DNA of 28,632 nucleotides from JAMOBE01 sp039908285 (GCA_039908285.1 JAMOBE010000042.1:1-28632); one strand, 5' to 3'; shown: positions 15,344 to 24,158, counted from the stretch's first letter. The notes: a model not told the origin generated them from the letters alone. Translations and numbers: made by a program.

Positions 15344-16747
15344 ATGTCGGACGAAGCCGGAGCCCCGGAAAACCCTGTTGGGCGTTGCGAGCTGAGGTCG
15401 CCGCCGCCGGCCTGGGTGTCCGTCATCGTCCTGGTGGTGGGCGATGTGGTCGTCCTCTCGGCCATGCTGGCCCTCGGCATCATTTTTCGGCAGTGGCTCG
15501 GCCGCTGGCTGCCGATCGAGATTTCCGGCACCATGATGCTCGGCCTGTTTCTGGCGACCCTTTGCCTGCCCCTCGGCTACGCTGCCGCGCAGTTGTACCC
15601 CGGGTACGGCCAGAGCCCGGTCGAGAGGCTGCGTGCCCGGGTGATGGTGACCCTGTCCGGGTTCGGGGCGATGATCCTGTTCGACCATCTCGCCCAGGAT
15701 GGCCAGTGGTCGCGCGGCGTGTTGCTGGGCGTGGTCCTGCTTTCGGTCGTGATCATCCCCTTGTGGGACCGGGTCGCCGTGGACGTCATGGTTCGGCGCC
15801 ACCTCTGGGGCGAAGGTGTCCTGGTGGCGGGATCGCCAGGCCGCCGCCGTCGCCTCGTCGCCATACTGAACGCCCAGCCGGAGCTGGGGTGGGTACCGGC
15901 CCGCGAGGCGGAGATTGAGGACGCACCGACAAGCCGCGAAAAGGCCATCGCCGTCGCCTTCGTCGTCTTGCCGCCCAATATCCTGGGAACCGATCTAAAC
16001 GTGGAGGATTTTCCGTTCCGCCAGGTCATTCTCGTTCCCGAGGTGGAGGGGGTGCAGGGCCACTGGGTGCGCGCCCTGGCGCTGGGCTCGTCGCTGGGGC
16101 TCCAGATCCAGCGGAATCTTCTGGTTCGGAGAAACCGGCTGTTGAAGAGGGCCTTCGATGTCGTCGTCGCCGCTCTGCTGCTGACCCTGACGGTTCCGGC
16201 AATGGCCCTGGCCGCCGCGGCGGTCCGCGCCGTCTCGGTTGGGCCCGTCCTGTTCGTCCAGGAACGCATCGGCTTCCGGGGCAAGGCGTTCCGGATGTGG
16301 AAGCTGCGCACCATGCGGGCCGATGCCGAGGACACGCTGGCCCAGGTGATCGAGGCCGATCCCCAGGTCAATGCCCATTGGCAACACAGCATGAAGATCG
16401 CGTGGGACCCGCGGGTCGTACCCGTGGTTGGCCGGTTCCTGCGCCGCTTCAGCATCGATGAATTGCCGCAATTCTGGAACGTGCTCCGCGGGGAGATGAG
16501 CCTGGTGGGACCCCGCCCTTTGCCGGATTACCACCTGCGCCGACTTTCCCCGCTCGCCATCCACCTGCGCCAGCAGGTGCTGCCCGGCATCACCGGACTT
16601 TGGCAGATCTCCGGACGGAGCGAGACAGGCCTTGAGGAGCAGGAGCGCCTGGATGTCTACTACGTGCGGAACTGGTCCTTGTGGCTGGATATCCATATCC
16701 TGTCGCGCACTCTGTCGGCCGTCCTGGGCGGGAGGGGCGCGGAATGA
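15344..16747 (+). CDS. Priming sugar-phosphate transferase (WcaJ/ExoY-type)
   Basis: A 467-residue polyprenyl-phosphate glycosyl-1-phosphate transferase. N-terminal membrane segments (SVIVLVVGDVVVLSAMLALG and following) lead to a soluble central part. The C-terminal PF02397-type catalytic domain begins LLKRAFDVVVAALLLTL and carries FVQERIGFRGKAFRMWKLRT, RRFSIDELPQFWNVLRGEMS, LVGPRPLP and PGITGLWQISGRSE. The DE of IDELPQ is the catalytic pair. It transfers a hexose-1-phosphate from a UDP-sugar to undecaprenyl phosphate, the first step of repeat-unit assembly at the inner membrane. The start is seven bases after the Wzy-like gene, with GGGG upstream. The stop overlaps the GT9 gene by ATGA. Confidence 0.93.
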   Translation: MSDEAGAPENPVGRCELRSPPPAWVSVIVLVVGDVVVLSAMLALGIIFRQWLGRWLPIEISGTMMLGLFLATLCLPLGYAAAQLYPGYGQSPVERLRARVMVTLSGFGAMILFDHLAQDGQWSRGVLLGVVLLSVVIIPLWDRVAVDVMVRRHLWGEGVLVAGSPGRRRRLVAILNAQPELGWVPAREAEIEDAPTSREKAIAVAFVVLPPNILGTDLNVEDFPFRQVILVPEVEGVQGHWVRALALGSSLGLQIQRNLLVRRNRLLKRAFDVVVAALLLTLTVPAMALAAAAVRAVSVGPVLFVQERIGFRGKAFRMWKLRTMRADAEDTLAQVIEADPQVNAHWQHSMKIAWDPRVVPVVGRFLRRFSIDELPQFWNVLRGEMSLVGPRPLPDYHLRRLSPLAIHLRQQVLPGITGLWQISGRSETGLEEQERLDVYYVRNWSLWLDIHILSRTLSAVLGGRGAE

Positions 16748-17937
16748 GGGGCGCCTTGCGAGCCCGCCGGCTTTTGCGTTCCACCCTGCAGGCTGCCCTC
16801 TTCCTGTTCGACACCCTTCTGCTGCCCTTCCTGCGACCTGGAAGGCACACCGGGCGAGACATCCTGCTGTTGATCCGCATGGACGGTATCGGCGATTTCG
16901 TGCTGTTCCTTCCCTTGGCCCGGAGGATCCTCGCTGCCTGGCACGACAAGGGAGGTGAGGCTGTTCTTGTGATGAACCAGGCCAGCAGCGCGCTGGTGGC
17001 CGGCCTGGAGGGCGTCGCGGATGTGATTTCGATCGATCGGAAGCGTTTCCGGCTCGATCCGGCCTACCGCTTCCGGAGGCTGTCCCAGATCCGGAGCCTG
17101 GGAGCCCACGAAGCCCTCGATGCGGCCTTTTCCCGCGATGCCAGCCTCGGGGACGCGGTGGTTCGGTTCAGCGGGGCGCCCGTCCGCCTTGGGTGGCAAG
17201 GGGACTGCCAGAATACTCCGGCCTGGCTGAAGACGGTCGCCGATCGGGCCTATACCCGTCTGTTTCCGAATCCCGAGGGTCCCGTCAACGAAATCCGGGC
17301 CTACGAATCCCTGGCCGAACACCTCGGCCTTAGGGTCTCGGCGCCTTCGGCGCTGCCCTGGCTGGCGACACCGATCGAAGGAGTGCCGGAGGCCTATTAC
17401 ATCCTGGCGCCCCAGGCCGGCGCGGGTCTGCGCCAGTGGCCGGCGGACCGTTTCGCCGGGCTGGCCGAAAGGATTCACGAGCGAACCGGTCTAACGGGGG
17501 TGCTGGTGGGCGATGGTAGGGCGACGGGCATCTTCCGGGCCATTCACCAGGGCTGCCGCGCACCCCTGGTGGACCTCGACGGCCGCATCGGATTGGGAAA
17601 GCTGGCTGGGGTCATCGCCGGGGCCAGGTTCCTGGCGGGCAACGACTCCGCCCCGATCCACCTGGCCGCGCTCCTGGGGGTAGGGACGATCGCCGCCCTC
17701 GCCGGGGCGCAATTCGGGCGATTTCTCCCTTATGTCCACTCTAGCCTGCATTGCTATCGGGCACCACTCGCGGTGCACCACCCCATGCCTTGCTTCGGAT
17801 GCAACTGGATCTGCCCGTTCGTGTCCTCGCCCGCTTTCACGGCGCCCTGCGTGGAAAGGATCACCCTTGACGCCATGTGGGAGCGCCTTCTCGAAATCCC
17901 GGAGGTCACGCAAGCGATGAAGGAGCCGACGCCATGA
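16744..17937 (+). CDS. GT9-family (heptosyltransferase-like) glycosyltransferase
   Basis: A 397-residue GT-B protein. ILLLIRMDGIGDFVLFLPLARRI near 40-62 is the family's N-terminal acceptor-side signature. The C-terminal donor half has PQAGAGLRQWPADRFAGLAERI, VGDGRATG and FLAGNDSAPIHLAALLGVGTIAAL, the GNDSGPxHLA motif with Ala for Gly. A cysteine cluster near the end (PCFGCNWICPF) occurs in several GT9 proteins. It transfers a sugar to the growing lipid-linked oligosaccharide; the donor is not readable. It is the last gene of the plus EPS unit and is coupled to the priming transferase by ATGA. Confidence 0.88.
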   Translation: MRGALRARRLLRSTLQAALFLFDTLLLPFLRPGRHTGRDILLLIRMDGIGDFVLFLPLARRILAAWHDKGGEAVLVMNQASSALVAGLEGVADVISIDRKRFRLDPAYRFRRLSQIRSLGAHEALDAAFSRDASLGDAVVRFSGAPVRLGWQGDCQNTPAWLKTVADRAYTRLFPNPEGPVNEIRAYESLAEHLGLRVSAPSALPWLATPIEGVPEAYYILAPQAGAGLRQWPADRFAGLAERIHERTGLTGVLVGDGRATGIFRAIHQGCRAPLVDLDGRIGLGKLAGVIAGARFLAGNDSAPIHLAALLGVGTIAALAGAQFGRFLPYVHSSLHCYRAPLAVHHPMPCFGCNWICPFVSSPAFTAPCVERITLDAMWERLLEIPEVTQAMKEPTP

Positions 17938-17955
17938 CGAAACGGTGTCATCGGC
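17931..17955. terminator. Hairpin at the convergent gene boundary
   Basis: GCCATGAC pairs with GTCATcGGC (8 bp, one bulged C) across the 10-base gap between the GT9 and GT26 stop codons. It lies where a two-way terminator is expected but has no T-run. Confidence 0.3.
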
Positions 17956-18736
17956 GCCGTGCCGCCAGGTCACGCGCCGCGATGGCCAGGAATCGGGGAA
18001 CCGTCTCCAGGTAGCGTCCGGCCAGACGGCGGGGCTCGGTGGCCAGGCGGAAGGCCCATTCCAGTCCATGGGCACGTAGGAAGGCCGGAGCCTGGGGCTT
18101 GCTCCCTGCCAGAAAGTCGAAGGCGGCCCCCACGCCGATCATTGCCGGAGTCCTGGAACGCGGCCGGTTGCGCGCCATCCAGAGTTCCTGTCGCGGCAGT
18201 CCCAGCCCGACCCAGAGGACGTCTGCGGCTGCGGCCTCGACGGCCCGGATGTCGGCCAGTTCCTCTTCGGGTGTCATCGGGCGGAAGGGCGGCGCGATGC
18301 TTCCCGCGATGCATATCCCCGGATAGGTCTGCCGCACCCGATCGATCAGGCGATCCAGAACCTCGGGCGAGGCGCCGTAGAAGAAGTGCCGACACTCCCG
18401 GTCGCGCCAGGCGGCCGTGCGAGCCAGCAGCGCCCGCATGAAGTCGGGGCCGTAGACTCTTTCGGCGGTCATGCGCCGCCAGCGCCCCAGCCAGACCAGC
18501 GGCATGCCGTCGGTAGCCGCCAGAGTCGCCTCCGCCAGTGCCCGCGCCAGCACGGGATCGTCCTGCGCGGTGACGATGCCGTGCGCATCGACGTGGCAGA
18601 CATAGCCGGGGCCACCGGCGCGAATTAGATCCTCGACGTAGGCCAGGGCGTCGTCGAAACGGGCCATGTGGATCGGAATACCGCCGATCGCAAGACGGGG
18701 GAAAGGGGCCGAGGGAGGCGAGGAGGGCGCTGTCAT
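17948..18736 (-). CDS. WecG/TagA/CpsF-family (GT26) glycosyltransferase
   Basis: A 262-residue member of the GT26 family. Signatures seen: LAIGGIPIHMARFDDALAYVEDLI, VCHVDAHGIVTAQDDP, TDGMPLVWLGRW, RVYGPDFMRAL, FFYGASPEVLDRL and LWVGLGLPRQELWMARNR, then IGVGAAFDFLAGSKPQAP. These enzymes add N-acetylmannosamine(uronate)-type or related sugars to lipid-linked intermediates. Here it probably adds a sugar to the EPS repeat unit. The start is supported by AAGGGA six bases upstream and overlaps the flippase stop by ATGA. It is the last gene of the minus unit, converging on the GT9 gene. Confidence 0.92.
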   Translation of the reverse strand: MTAPSSPPSAPFPRLAIGGIPIHMARFDDALAYVEDLIRAGGPGYVCHVDAHGIVTAQDDPVLARALAEATLAATDGMPLVWLGRWRRMTAERVYGPDFMRALLARTAAWRDRECRHFFYGASPEVLDRLIDRVRQTYPGICIAGSIAPPFRPMTPEEELADIRAVEAAAADVLWVGLGLPRQELWMARNRPRSRTPAMIGVGAAFDFLAGSKPQAPAFLRAHGLEWAFRLATEPRRLAGRYLETVPRFLAIAARDLAARRR

Positions 18737-20040
18737 ACTTTTCCCTTGGGAAACCGGGCCGCCAGGAAAAGGTGACGAGGGTCGCAGGCCTTGTACCATT
18801 CCCCTGGCGGCCAGGCCACGAGGTTGTGGCGGAAGGCGAGGAAAAGCGACAGCATCGCCTGGAACCACAGAGCCGGATGCAGGACCAGGGCCGCCCAGGC
18901 GCCCATCGCCTGGGCGGTGGCGAACCAGATGCCGCCCGCGACGACCAGGGTCGTCAGGCCCTGCGTCCAGGTGGCCAGCGACGGCCGGCCGTTCGCCATG
19001 AAGGCGTAAGCGATGGGCGATGCCAGGGCAACCGGGACAAGGACGGGCAGCAACGCACCGAGAAGCGGCGCCGCAGCCCCGAATTCGGGCCCGAAGGCCA
19101 GCCGCAATATCGGTTCCGACAAAGGCGCGGCCAGCGCCACGAGGAGAAGGCAGAGCAGGGCGGACTGCAACGCCAGGGCAAGGGCAAGGGACCGGCCGCG
19201 GGCGGGATCCTGGATGGTGACCAGGCCGATCCGGGGGAAAAGGGCCAGGAAGAACACCTGCATAATGCCGTTGAAACCCAGGATGAGGCGCAGACTGGCG
19301 GTCAGGTGACTCACCTCTTCCAGGGGTGCGGCCGGGGACGTCGTGACGATGGGCAGCATCCAGGTCAGGTTGGACAGGCAGGTCACGGCACCCAGGGCCA
19401 GCGATGTCCGTGCCAGGGGCCATGAGGGCCACGCCAGCCACGGCCGGCCCAGCCCATCCCGCGCCAGGAAACTCAGACCGACCACGACGCAGATGCCGGC
19501 GGCCAACGCCTCGGCGAGGGGAAGGACCAGGGGAGAGCGCCATGCCAGCAGCCCGCCGCCCAGGAACAGCAGGGTCAGGGCCGCCTGCAAAAGACGCAGG
19601 AGCCCCTGACGCCGAGCCTGGCCGAGGCCGCGAAAGACCCAGGCCAGCCCGGCCGACGCCGCCAACAGGGCAATCCCCTGCATCCCGACCTGGAGGAGGA
19701 TGTCCTCCCGGTTCAGGCCAAGGGTAAAGGCCGCGAGAAAAAGCAACGGCACGGCGAGAAGGCCGCCAACGATCCTGAGACCGCCCACTTGGGCGATCAG
19801 GCCGCCCGGAGCCGAGTGTCTCGGCATGTCGGCCATTCCGGCCAATTCAGGCCCGGACTGCACGATCGCCGTCGCGATGGCCGTCAGCGACCACGCGATT
19901 CCAACGATGCCCAGTGCCTCGACCCCCAGTACCCATCCGACCAGGGAGATGGACAGAAGCTGCGCCAGCCTGCCCGCCAGTTCGCCGATCCCGGTCGCGA
20001 CCACCTGGTAGCGGAGCGGCGACGGAGGTTGTGGAGTCAT
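18733..20040 (-). CDS. Wzx-type lipid-linked oligosaccharide flippase
   Basis: A 435-residue polytopic membrane protein with about twelve hydrophobic segments, of the MOP/PST exporter type. It begins RYQVVATGIGELAGRLAQLLSISLVG, typical of Wzx N-termini, and has paired helices with small polar residues inside the membrane. It would flip the undecaprenyl-linked repeat unit to the periplasm for the Wzy proteins encoded in the same locus. It overlaps the methyltransferase gene upstream and the GT26 gene downstream by ATGA, so all are one transcript. Confidence 0.88.
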   Translation of the reverse strand: MTPQPPSPLRYQVVATGIGELAGRLAQLLSISLVGWVLGVEALGIVGIAWSLTAIATAIVQSGPELAGMADMPRHSAPGGLIAQVGGLRIVGGLLAVPLLFLAAFTLGLNREDILLQVGMQGIALLAASAGLAWVFRGLGQARRQGLLRLLQAALTLLFLGGGLLAWRSPLVLPLAEALAAGICVVVGLSFLARDGLGRPWLAWPSWPLARTSLALGAVTCLSNLTWMLPIVTTSPAAPLEEVSHLTASLRLILGFNGIMQVFFLALFPRIGLVTIQDPARGRSLALALALQSALLCLLLVALAAPLSEPILRLAFGPEFGAAAPLLGALLPVLVPVALASPIAYAFMANGRPSLATWTQGLTTLVVAGGIWFATAQAMGAWAALVLHPALWFQAMLSLFLAFRHNLVAWPPGEWYKACDPRHLFLAARFPKGKV

Positions 20041-20774
20041 GACCCGACCTCAGGCCGTCGCGCCACATGATAGTGGGAACAGGCCAAGCCCTCCTGCGCG
20101 GGGTGGCTTTGCCGCCCGATCAGGTCCAGCAGAAGCAGCGGGCTGAACAGAATGCCAAGGAACCAGGCGAGGCCCTGTCCCAGCCGGCTTCCCCCGCCCC
20201 CCAGGGACAGGGCCAGGGCCAGGGTGTCCTTCAACAGCCAGGCGATCATGAAGCCCGGTCCCATCCGGGTCCCCGCCGCGATCGGCTCGAGGCCCGCCCG
20301 CTCGAGGGCGGCCCTGAAGCCGGGAATGGTCCAGCGCTGGAAGTCCCTCTCTCCGTGGAACGGCTGCAGGAACGGCACCTCCAGGAACCAGATGCCGCCC
20401 GGCCGCAGGCACGGGGTCACTGCCCTCAGGAAGGCCTCCGGATCGGGGACGTGCTCGATGACGGATTCGCAGAAGATGGCGTCGAAGGTCGCGTCGGCGA
20501 AGGGAAGCCGATAACCGTCACCGACCACGTCGGGACCGGTGATGGGCGTTACGTCCAGGTTGATCATTCCGGCCTGGGGGCGGCCCCCGCTGCCAAGGTT
20601 CAGGATCCTGGCGTTGGCCCCGCGCAGCCTGGCCAGGAGATCCTCGTGAACCCGGCAGCGGGCCAGGGGCCGATAGGGGCCGTACTTGGCGAAGCGGACG
20701 GCCGCATGGAGGGCCGGCCTTCGCCTGACCCAATCGCGAAGCCGCAGCCGCAGGCCATGCACCACCCCCGTCAT
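20037..20774 (-). CDS. SAM-dependent methyltransferase
   Basis: A 245-residue class I methyltransferase of the Methyltransf_11 type. Motif I is ILNLGSGGRPQAGMINLD, a variant with SGG where GxGxG is usual. LPFADATFDAIFCESVIEHVPDPEAFLRAVTPCLRPGGIWFLEVPFL covers motifs II and III. A hydrophobic C-terminal region (LGQGLAWFLGILFSPLLLLDLI) may touch the membrane. Methylation of a sugar, or capping of the chain end, is inferred from position; the acceptor is unknown. The ATG at 20774 is chosen because it overlaps the upstream stop by ATGA. Confidence 0.85.
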   Translation of the reverse strand: MTGVVHGLRLRLRDWVRRRPALHAAVRFAKYGPYRPLARCRVHEDLLARLRGANARILNLGSGGRPQAGMINLDVTPITGPDVVGDGYRLPFADATFDAIFCESVIEHVPDPEAFLRAVTPCLRPGGIWFLEVPFLQPFHGERDFQRWTIPGFRAALERAGLEPIAAGTRMGPGFMIAWLLKDTLALALSLGGGGSRLGQGLAWFLGILFSPLLLLDLIGRQSHPAQEGLACSHYHVARRPEVGS

Positions 20775-22087
20775 GCCGGCTCCGTGGTTCGTTGGGGAGC
20801 CGGGGCCAGGGCCAGCGCCGCGATCCCGAACCCGGTGATCGACCAGAACCATATCCCGCCCTGAGGTCCCTCCAGATAGACGTCGAAACTGGCGTTAACC
20901 AGGGCTGCCATCCAATAGGCGAAGATCCAGACATGAAGACGATGCCAGTTCGGCAAGCCCTCTCGACGGGCACGACGGGCCGTCGCGATCAGCCCGTAAC
21001 CGAAGACGCCGAGGAAGGCCAGCCACAGGACCAGACCAGGCACTCCCGTTCGAGCCAGGATCGTCAGGTGCGCGTTGTGGGGACTGCGCAGCTGCCCTTC
21101 AGGATCTGCCTGGTAGCGATCGGCGTCGGCAAGGTTGACTCCGAAGCCGTGGCCGGTCCAGAAGTTGTCGCCGAAGACGGTGTAGTCGATGATGTCCTGC
21201 CACCAGCGCAGGCGCCAGCGCAAGGTAGATCCCAATTCGTCGTCGCCGGTCATGCTGTCGTCCAAGGCGAGTATGCTCGATACGTTTCCCACGACCTGGG
21301 CCACGGATATGTCCCGCCGTTCTTGACCGATGCCGATGGACAACAGGTCCAGCAGGGTGAACACCACAGCCAGAACAGCCATGAAGCCGACCGCCTGGCG
21401 CCGGATGAACCCGAACAGCGTGACGGCCACCATGGCAGCTCCCATGGCCAGCATTGCCCCCCGGCTACCGGCCATCGTCCACAGGACCGAAATCGCCCAG
21501 CTCGTCCAGAACATCGCATCAACCACCCTTTGCCAGGGCAGTCGGACGGGAAAGACTGCCGCGTGCAGACCAATTAGACGGAACGTGGCGGCTCCGGCCA
21601 AGTGAACCGCGGCATCCCCCGCCTTGACGAAGATGAGGGGAAGATCCTCGTGACGGACATGGGTGGTGGGCGTGACATACAGCAGCACCGGCATGACGAT
21701 GACGCTGAAGGTGATGGCGTGGCCGTAGACTTGGAGGGCGTTGACCAGAAGCTCCGGCCTGGCGATTGCGGCCACGATCAGAAAGGCAAAGGCGGAATAG
21801 GCGTAGACCACCGAATCGCGTAGGGCATCGACCTGGTACCCCTCGACAAAGGGGGCGGTGCACAGCAGGCACCAGATATCGAACGCTGCCAACGCCCATA
21901 TGGCGCGGGACATCAGCCAGACCTTGAATTGCGGGCGCAGGAGATACAGCAGCAGGCTAAGTCCAAGCACGATCTCGCCAATATAGACGGAACTGATGCT
22001 CAGGTGGGCAAAGCCCCGATCCCCCAGCACGTACCCGAGCAGCAACAGGCCGATGAGGACAAGGCTGGCGGTCCGTACCTCGGTCAT
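20771..22087 (-). CDS. Wzy / O-antigen-ligase-like membrane protein (second copy)
   Basis: A 438-residue polytopic membrane protein with many hydrophobic segments. The Wzy_C-type features are AGSRGAMLAMGAAMVAVTLFGF and a large periplasmic loop ending with LRSPHNAHLTILARTGVPGLVLWLAFLG. It is clearly diverged from the protein at 13948-15336. One copy may polymerise and the other ligate the glycan, but which does what cannot be told. It is the first gene of the minus unit that also encodes the methyltransferase, flippase and GT26. Its promoter should lie in the 175-base gap shared with the divergent gene at 22263. Confidence 0.82.
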   Translation of the reverse strand: MTEVRTASLVLIGLLLLGYVLGDRGFAHLSISSVYIGEIVLGLSLLLYLLRPQFKVWLMSRAIWALAAFDIWCLLCTAPFVEGYQVDALRDSVVYAYSAFAFLIVAAIARPELLVNALQVYGHAITFSVIVMPVLLYVTPTTHVRHEDLPLIFVKAGDAAVHLAGAATFRLIGLHAAVFPVRLPWQRVVDAMFWTSWAISVLWTMAGSRGAMLAMGAAMVAVTLFGFIRRQAVGFMAVLAVVFTLLDLLSIGIGQERRDISVAQVVGNVSSILALDDSMTGDDELGSTLRWRLRWWQDIIDYTVFGDNFWTGHGFGVNLADADRYQADPEGQLRSPHNAHLTILARTGVPGLVLWLAFLGVFGYGLIATARRARREGLPNWHRLHVWIFAYWMAALVNASFDVYLEGPQGGIWFWSITGFGIAALALAPAPQRTTEPA

Positions 22088-22262
22088 TCCACTGTTCCAG
22101 TCCAGGCTTGGGAAGTCGTCCGCAGCTTATCGGCGGCAAGGTGGTCCGGTCAACGCTGCGAGGCAGGTGATGGGAGGGCCGTGGACATCACTGACCATTG
22201 GCGTCAGAATGCCGGAAGCACGCTGGCGAATGGTGGCGTGAGCCGTTCGTGGGAAAGGGGGC

Positions 22263-23426
22263 ATGGCCCTGGACAGGAGGAGCGTCGAGTTTCGAGTGAT
22301 CGCCCTAGCCGTGCGGACTGGCCTTGGGCTGGCGCCCTTTCCCGACGACTGGCTGGAGGGCAAGACTCCGGATTGGTCGCTGGTCCTGGCCGGAGCGAAG
22401 GCCCACCGCGTGGCGCCGCTCGTTGCGGACGGTCTCGCCTCCGTCTATCCGGTTCCACCGCCGGTGGCCGAGGCCCTGGCTCGGATGGCGCGCCAGGATG
22501 CCGTGCGCTGCCTCGCGCTGGTGGGGGAGACCTTGCGGTTCCATGACCTGTTCGCGGCGGCGGGCATCCGGGGCCTCGTCCTCAAGGGCGTGGTTCTCTC
22601 CCAATCCCTGCACGGCGATCCGGCCCGCCGGAGTTCCTGCGACGTCGATGTGTGGATCGACCCGGCGCGAATCGAGGAAGGGCACCGGCTGTTGATCGAC
22701 GGTCGCTACCTGTCCCTGGAGGCGGGCCCCCCGGAGCATTTGTCTCAAGCCCCTCTGGCTGCCCACCATTGGCGGTATCGCGCGCCGAGCGGTGTCCTGG
22801 TCGAGCTTCATCAGGACCTGTTCCCCAGGAAAGGCCGGTTCGACCTGGACTTCGCCACCGCCTGGAAGGAGCGGCAGGACGTCATGCTCGGCGGCGTCTC
22901 GATTCCCACCCTGCCCGCCGCCGCGTTGCCGGTCTACCTTTGCGCCCATGGTGCCTATCATCGCTGGCGGCGTCTGTTCTGGCTCGCCGACATGGCGATG
23001 CTTCTGCGGGACGAGGGCGCGGCCGCGGCGGCGGTGGCTGCGGCGCGGCCCCAGGGCCTGGCGGAGGCGATGATGCTGGCGGTCTCCTTGACCCACCTGA
23101 TGTTCGGTGTCCCCGAAGGCGCCGATCCGCCGACGCGAGCCGCCAAAGCGATCCGCTTCGCCAATTCCCTGGCGATCGATCCACAAGACCGGCCACCGCC
23201 CCGCGGTACCCGAGCCTGGTTCCGCGAGGAAATGAGAGAGCGCATCCATCGCTATACGGTCAAGCCCACCGCGAGGCACGTCCTGTCGGAGTTGGTGGCC
23301 GATCTTCGCGATCCCGTGGATCGCCCCCTGTTCAACCTGCCTCACCAGCTGGCGTTTCTGTATCCGTTGCTGCGGCCGGTCGGCTGGGTTCGGCGAAACT
23401 TCCACGGCCGGGGCCCAGAGCGATGA
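22263..23426 (+). CDS. Nucleotidyltransferase-family protein (NTP_transf_5-like)
   Basis: A 387-residue protein. The nucleotidyltransferase core shows GIRGLVLKGVVLSQSLHGDPARRSSCDVDVWIDPARI, with the DVDVW metal-binding aspartates near 130-135. WRYRAPSGVLVELHQDLFP supplies the third acidic strand. This family occurs in EPS loci and in some lasso peptide clusters beside HprK-like kinases; its substrates are mostly unknown. The start has GGGAAAGGGGG directly upstream. It is the first gene of a plus unit with cysC. A role in modifying the lasso peptide or the polysaccharide is open. Confidence 0.8.
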   Translation: MALDRRSVEFRVIALAVRTGLGLAPFPDDWLEGKTPDWSLVLAGAKAHRVAPLVADGLASVYPVPPPVAEALARMARQDAVRCLALVGETLRFHDLFAAAGIRGLVLKGVVLSQSLHGDPARRSSCDVDVWIDPARIEEGHRLLIDGRYLSLEAGPPEHLSQAPLAAHHWRYRAPSGVLVELHQDLFPRKGRFDLDFATAWKERQDVMLGGVSIPTLPAAALPVYLCAHGAYHRWRRLFWLADMAMLLRDEGAAAAAVAAARPQGLAEAMMLAVSLTHLMFGVPEGADPPTRAAKAIRFANSLAIDPQDRPPPRGTRAWFREEMRERIHRYTVKPTARHVLSELVADLRDPVDRPLFNLPHQLAFLYPLLRPVGWVRRNFHGRGPER

Positions 23427-23500
23427 GGATCTGCTTCTGCGTTCCCATCTCTTTCCATAACCGCGTAACTCCTTTCCGCTCCTCCAAGAGGCCGAAATGA
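23423..23500 (+). CDS. Very short frame, possible remnant of a glycosyltransferase gene
   Basis: A 25-codon frame starting in the ATGA overlap of the preceding stop: MRICFCVPISFHNRV and a short tail. The first residues look like the start of GT4-type glycosyltransferases (MKICFVVP), so this may be a remnant left by a deletion. It may equally be meaningless. The rest of the gap to cysC shows no other coding signal. Confidence 0.2.
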   Translation: MRICFCVPISFHNRVTPFRSSKRPK

Positions 23501-23576
23501 GCGTCGATACGCTCGCGACTTACGGCGGAGTGAGGTGCCTGACGGGAATCCTGGTACGGCGAGCGGAGTGACGATC

Positions 23577-24158
23577 ATGATCACTCTCCCGGTCGATGTC
23601 GACGAACGCCGCCGAGCCAATGGACATTACGGTGGAATCCTGTGGCTCACCGGCTTGTCGGGAGCCGGCAAGACCACCCTTGCCGTAGCCCTGGAGCGCC
23701 ATCTGTTTCTCAAAGGATGGCAGACCTGTTTGCTGGATGGGGATAATCTTCGCCATGGCATCAATGCAGACCTCGGCTTCTCGCCCGAGGACCGCGCCGA
23801 GAACGTCCGCCGTGTCGGAGAAATCGGGGCCTTGTTCGCGGCGTCGGGGGCGATCGCAATCGTGGCTCTCATTTCACCCTACCGCTGCGACAGGGATCGT
23901 ATCCGGAAACGGCTCCCCACCATCTTCCACGAAGTCTTCGTGGACGCCAAGCTTGAGGAATGCGAGCGACGAGATCCAAAAGGCTTCTACCGGCGGGCGC
24001 GAGCCGGTATCATTCCGGAGTTCACCGGCGTCTCCGCCCCCTACGAGCCGCCCGAACGTCCGGAGCTGGTCATTCCCACCGCCTGCCTTTCCATCGATGA
24101 GAGCGTGGTGCGGCTTGCCGAGTACGCCGTTACGGCGTTTTCTTCCAATCACACATGA
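23577..24158 (+). CDS. cysC: Adenylylsulfate (APS) kinase
   Basis: A 193-residue APS kinase of normal length. The P-loop is WLTGLSGAGKTTLA (about 23-36), followed by LDGDNLRHGINADLGFSPEDRAENVRRVGEI (the APS-binding DGDxxR and FSxxDRxxNxRR motifs), IVALISPYRCDRDRIR and HEVFVDAKLEECERRDPKGFYRRARAG. It phosphorylates APS to PAPS, the sulfuryl donor of sulfotransferases. No cysN/cysD or PAPS reductase is in the window, so supply for sulfation rather than cysteine synthesis is plausible. The ATG at 23577 has GGAG eight bases upstream. Confidence 0.93.
   Translation: MITLPVDVDERRRANGHYGGILWLTGLSGAGKTTLAVALERHLFLKGWQTCLLDGDNLRHGINADLGFSPEDRAENVRRVGEIGALFAASGAIAIVALISPYRCDRDRIRKRLPTIFHEVFVDAKLEECERRDPKGFYRRARAGIIPEFTGVSAPYEPPERPELVIPTACLSIDESVVRLAEYAVTAFSSNHT
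24124..24144 (+). terminator. Small hairpin with T-rich tail at the cysC 3' end
   Basis: ACGCC and GGCGT pair around GTTAC, followed by TTTTCTT. It lies inside the last codons of cysC. The stem is only 5-7 bp, so it is a weak candidate. Confidence 0.3.
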
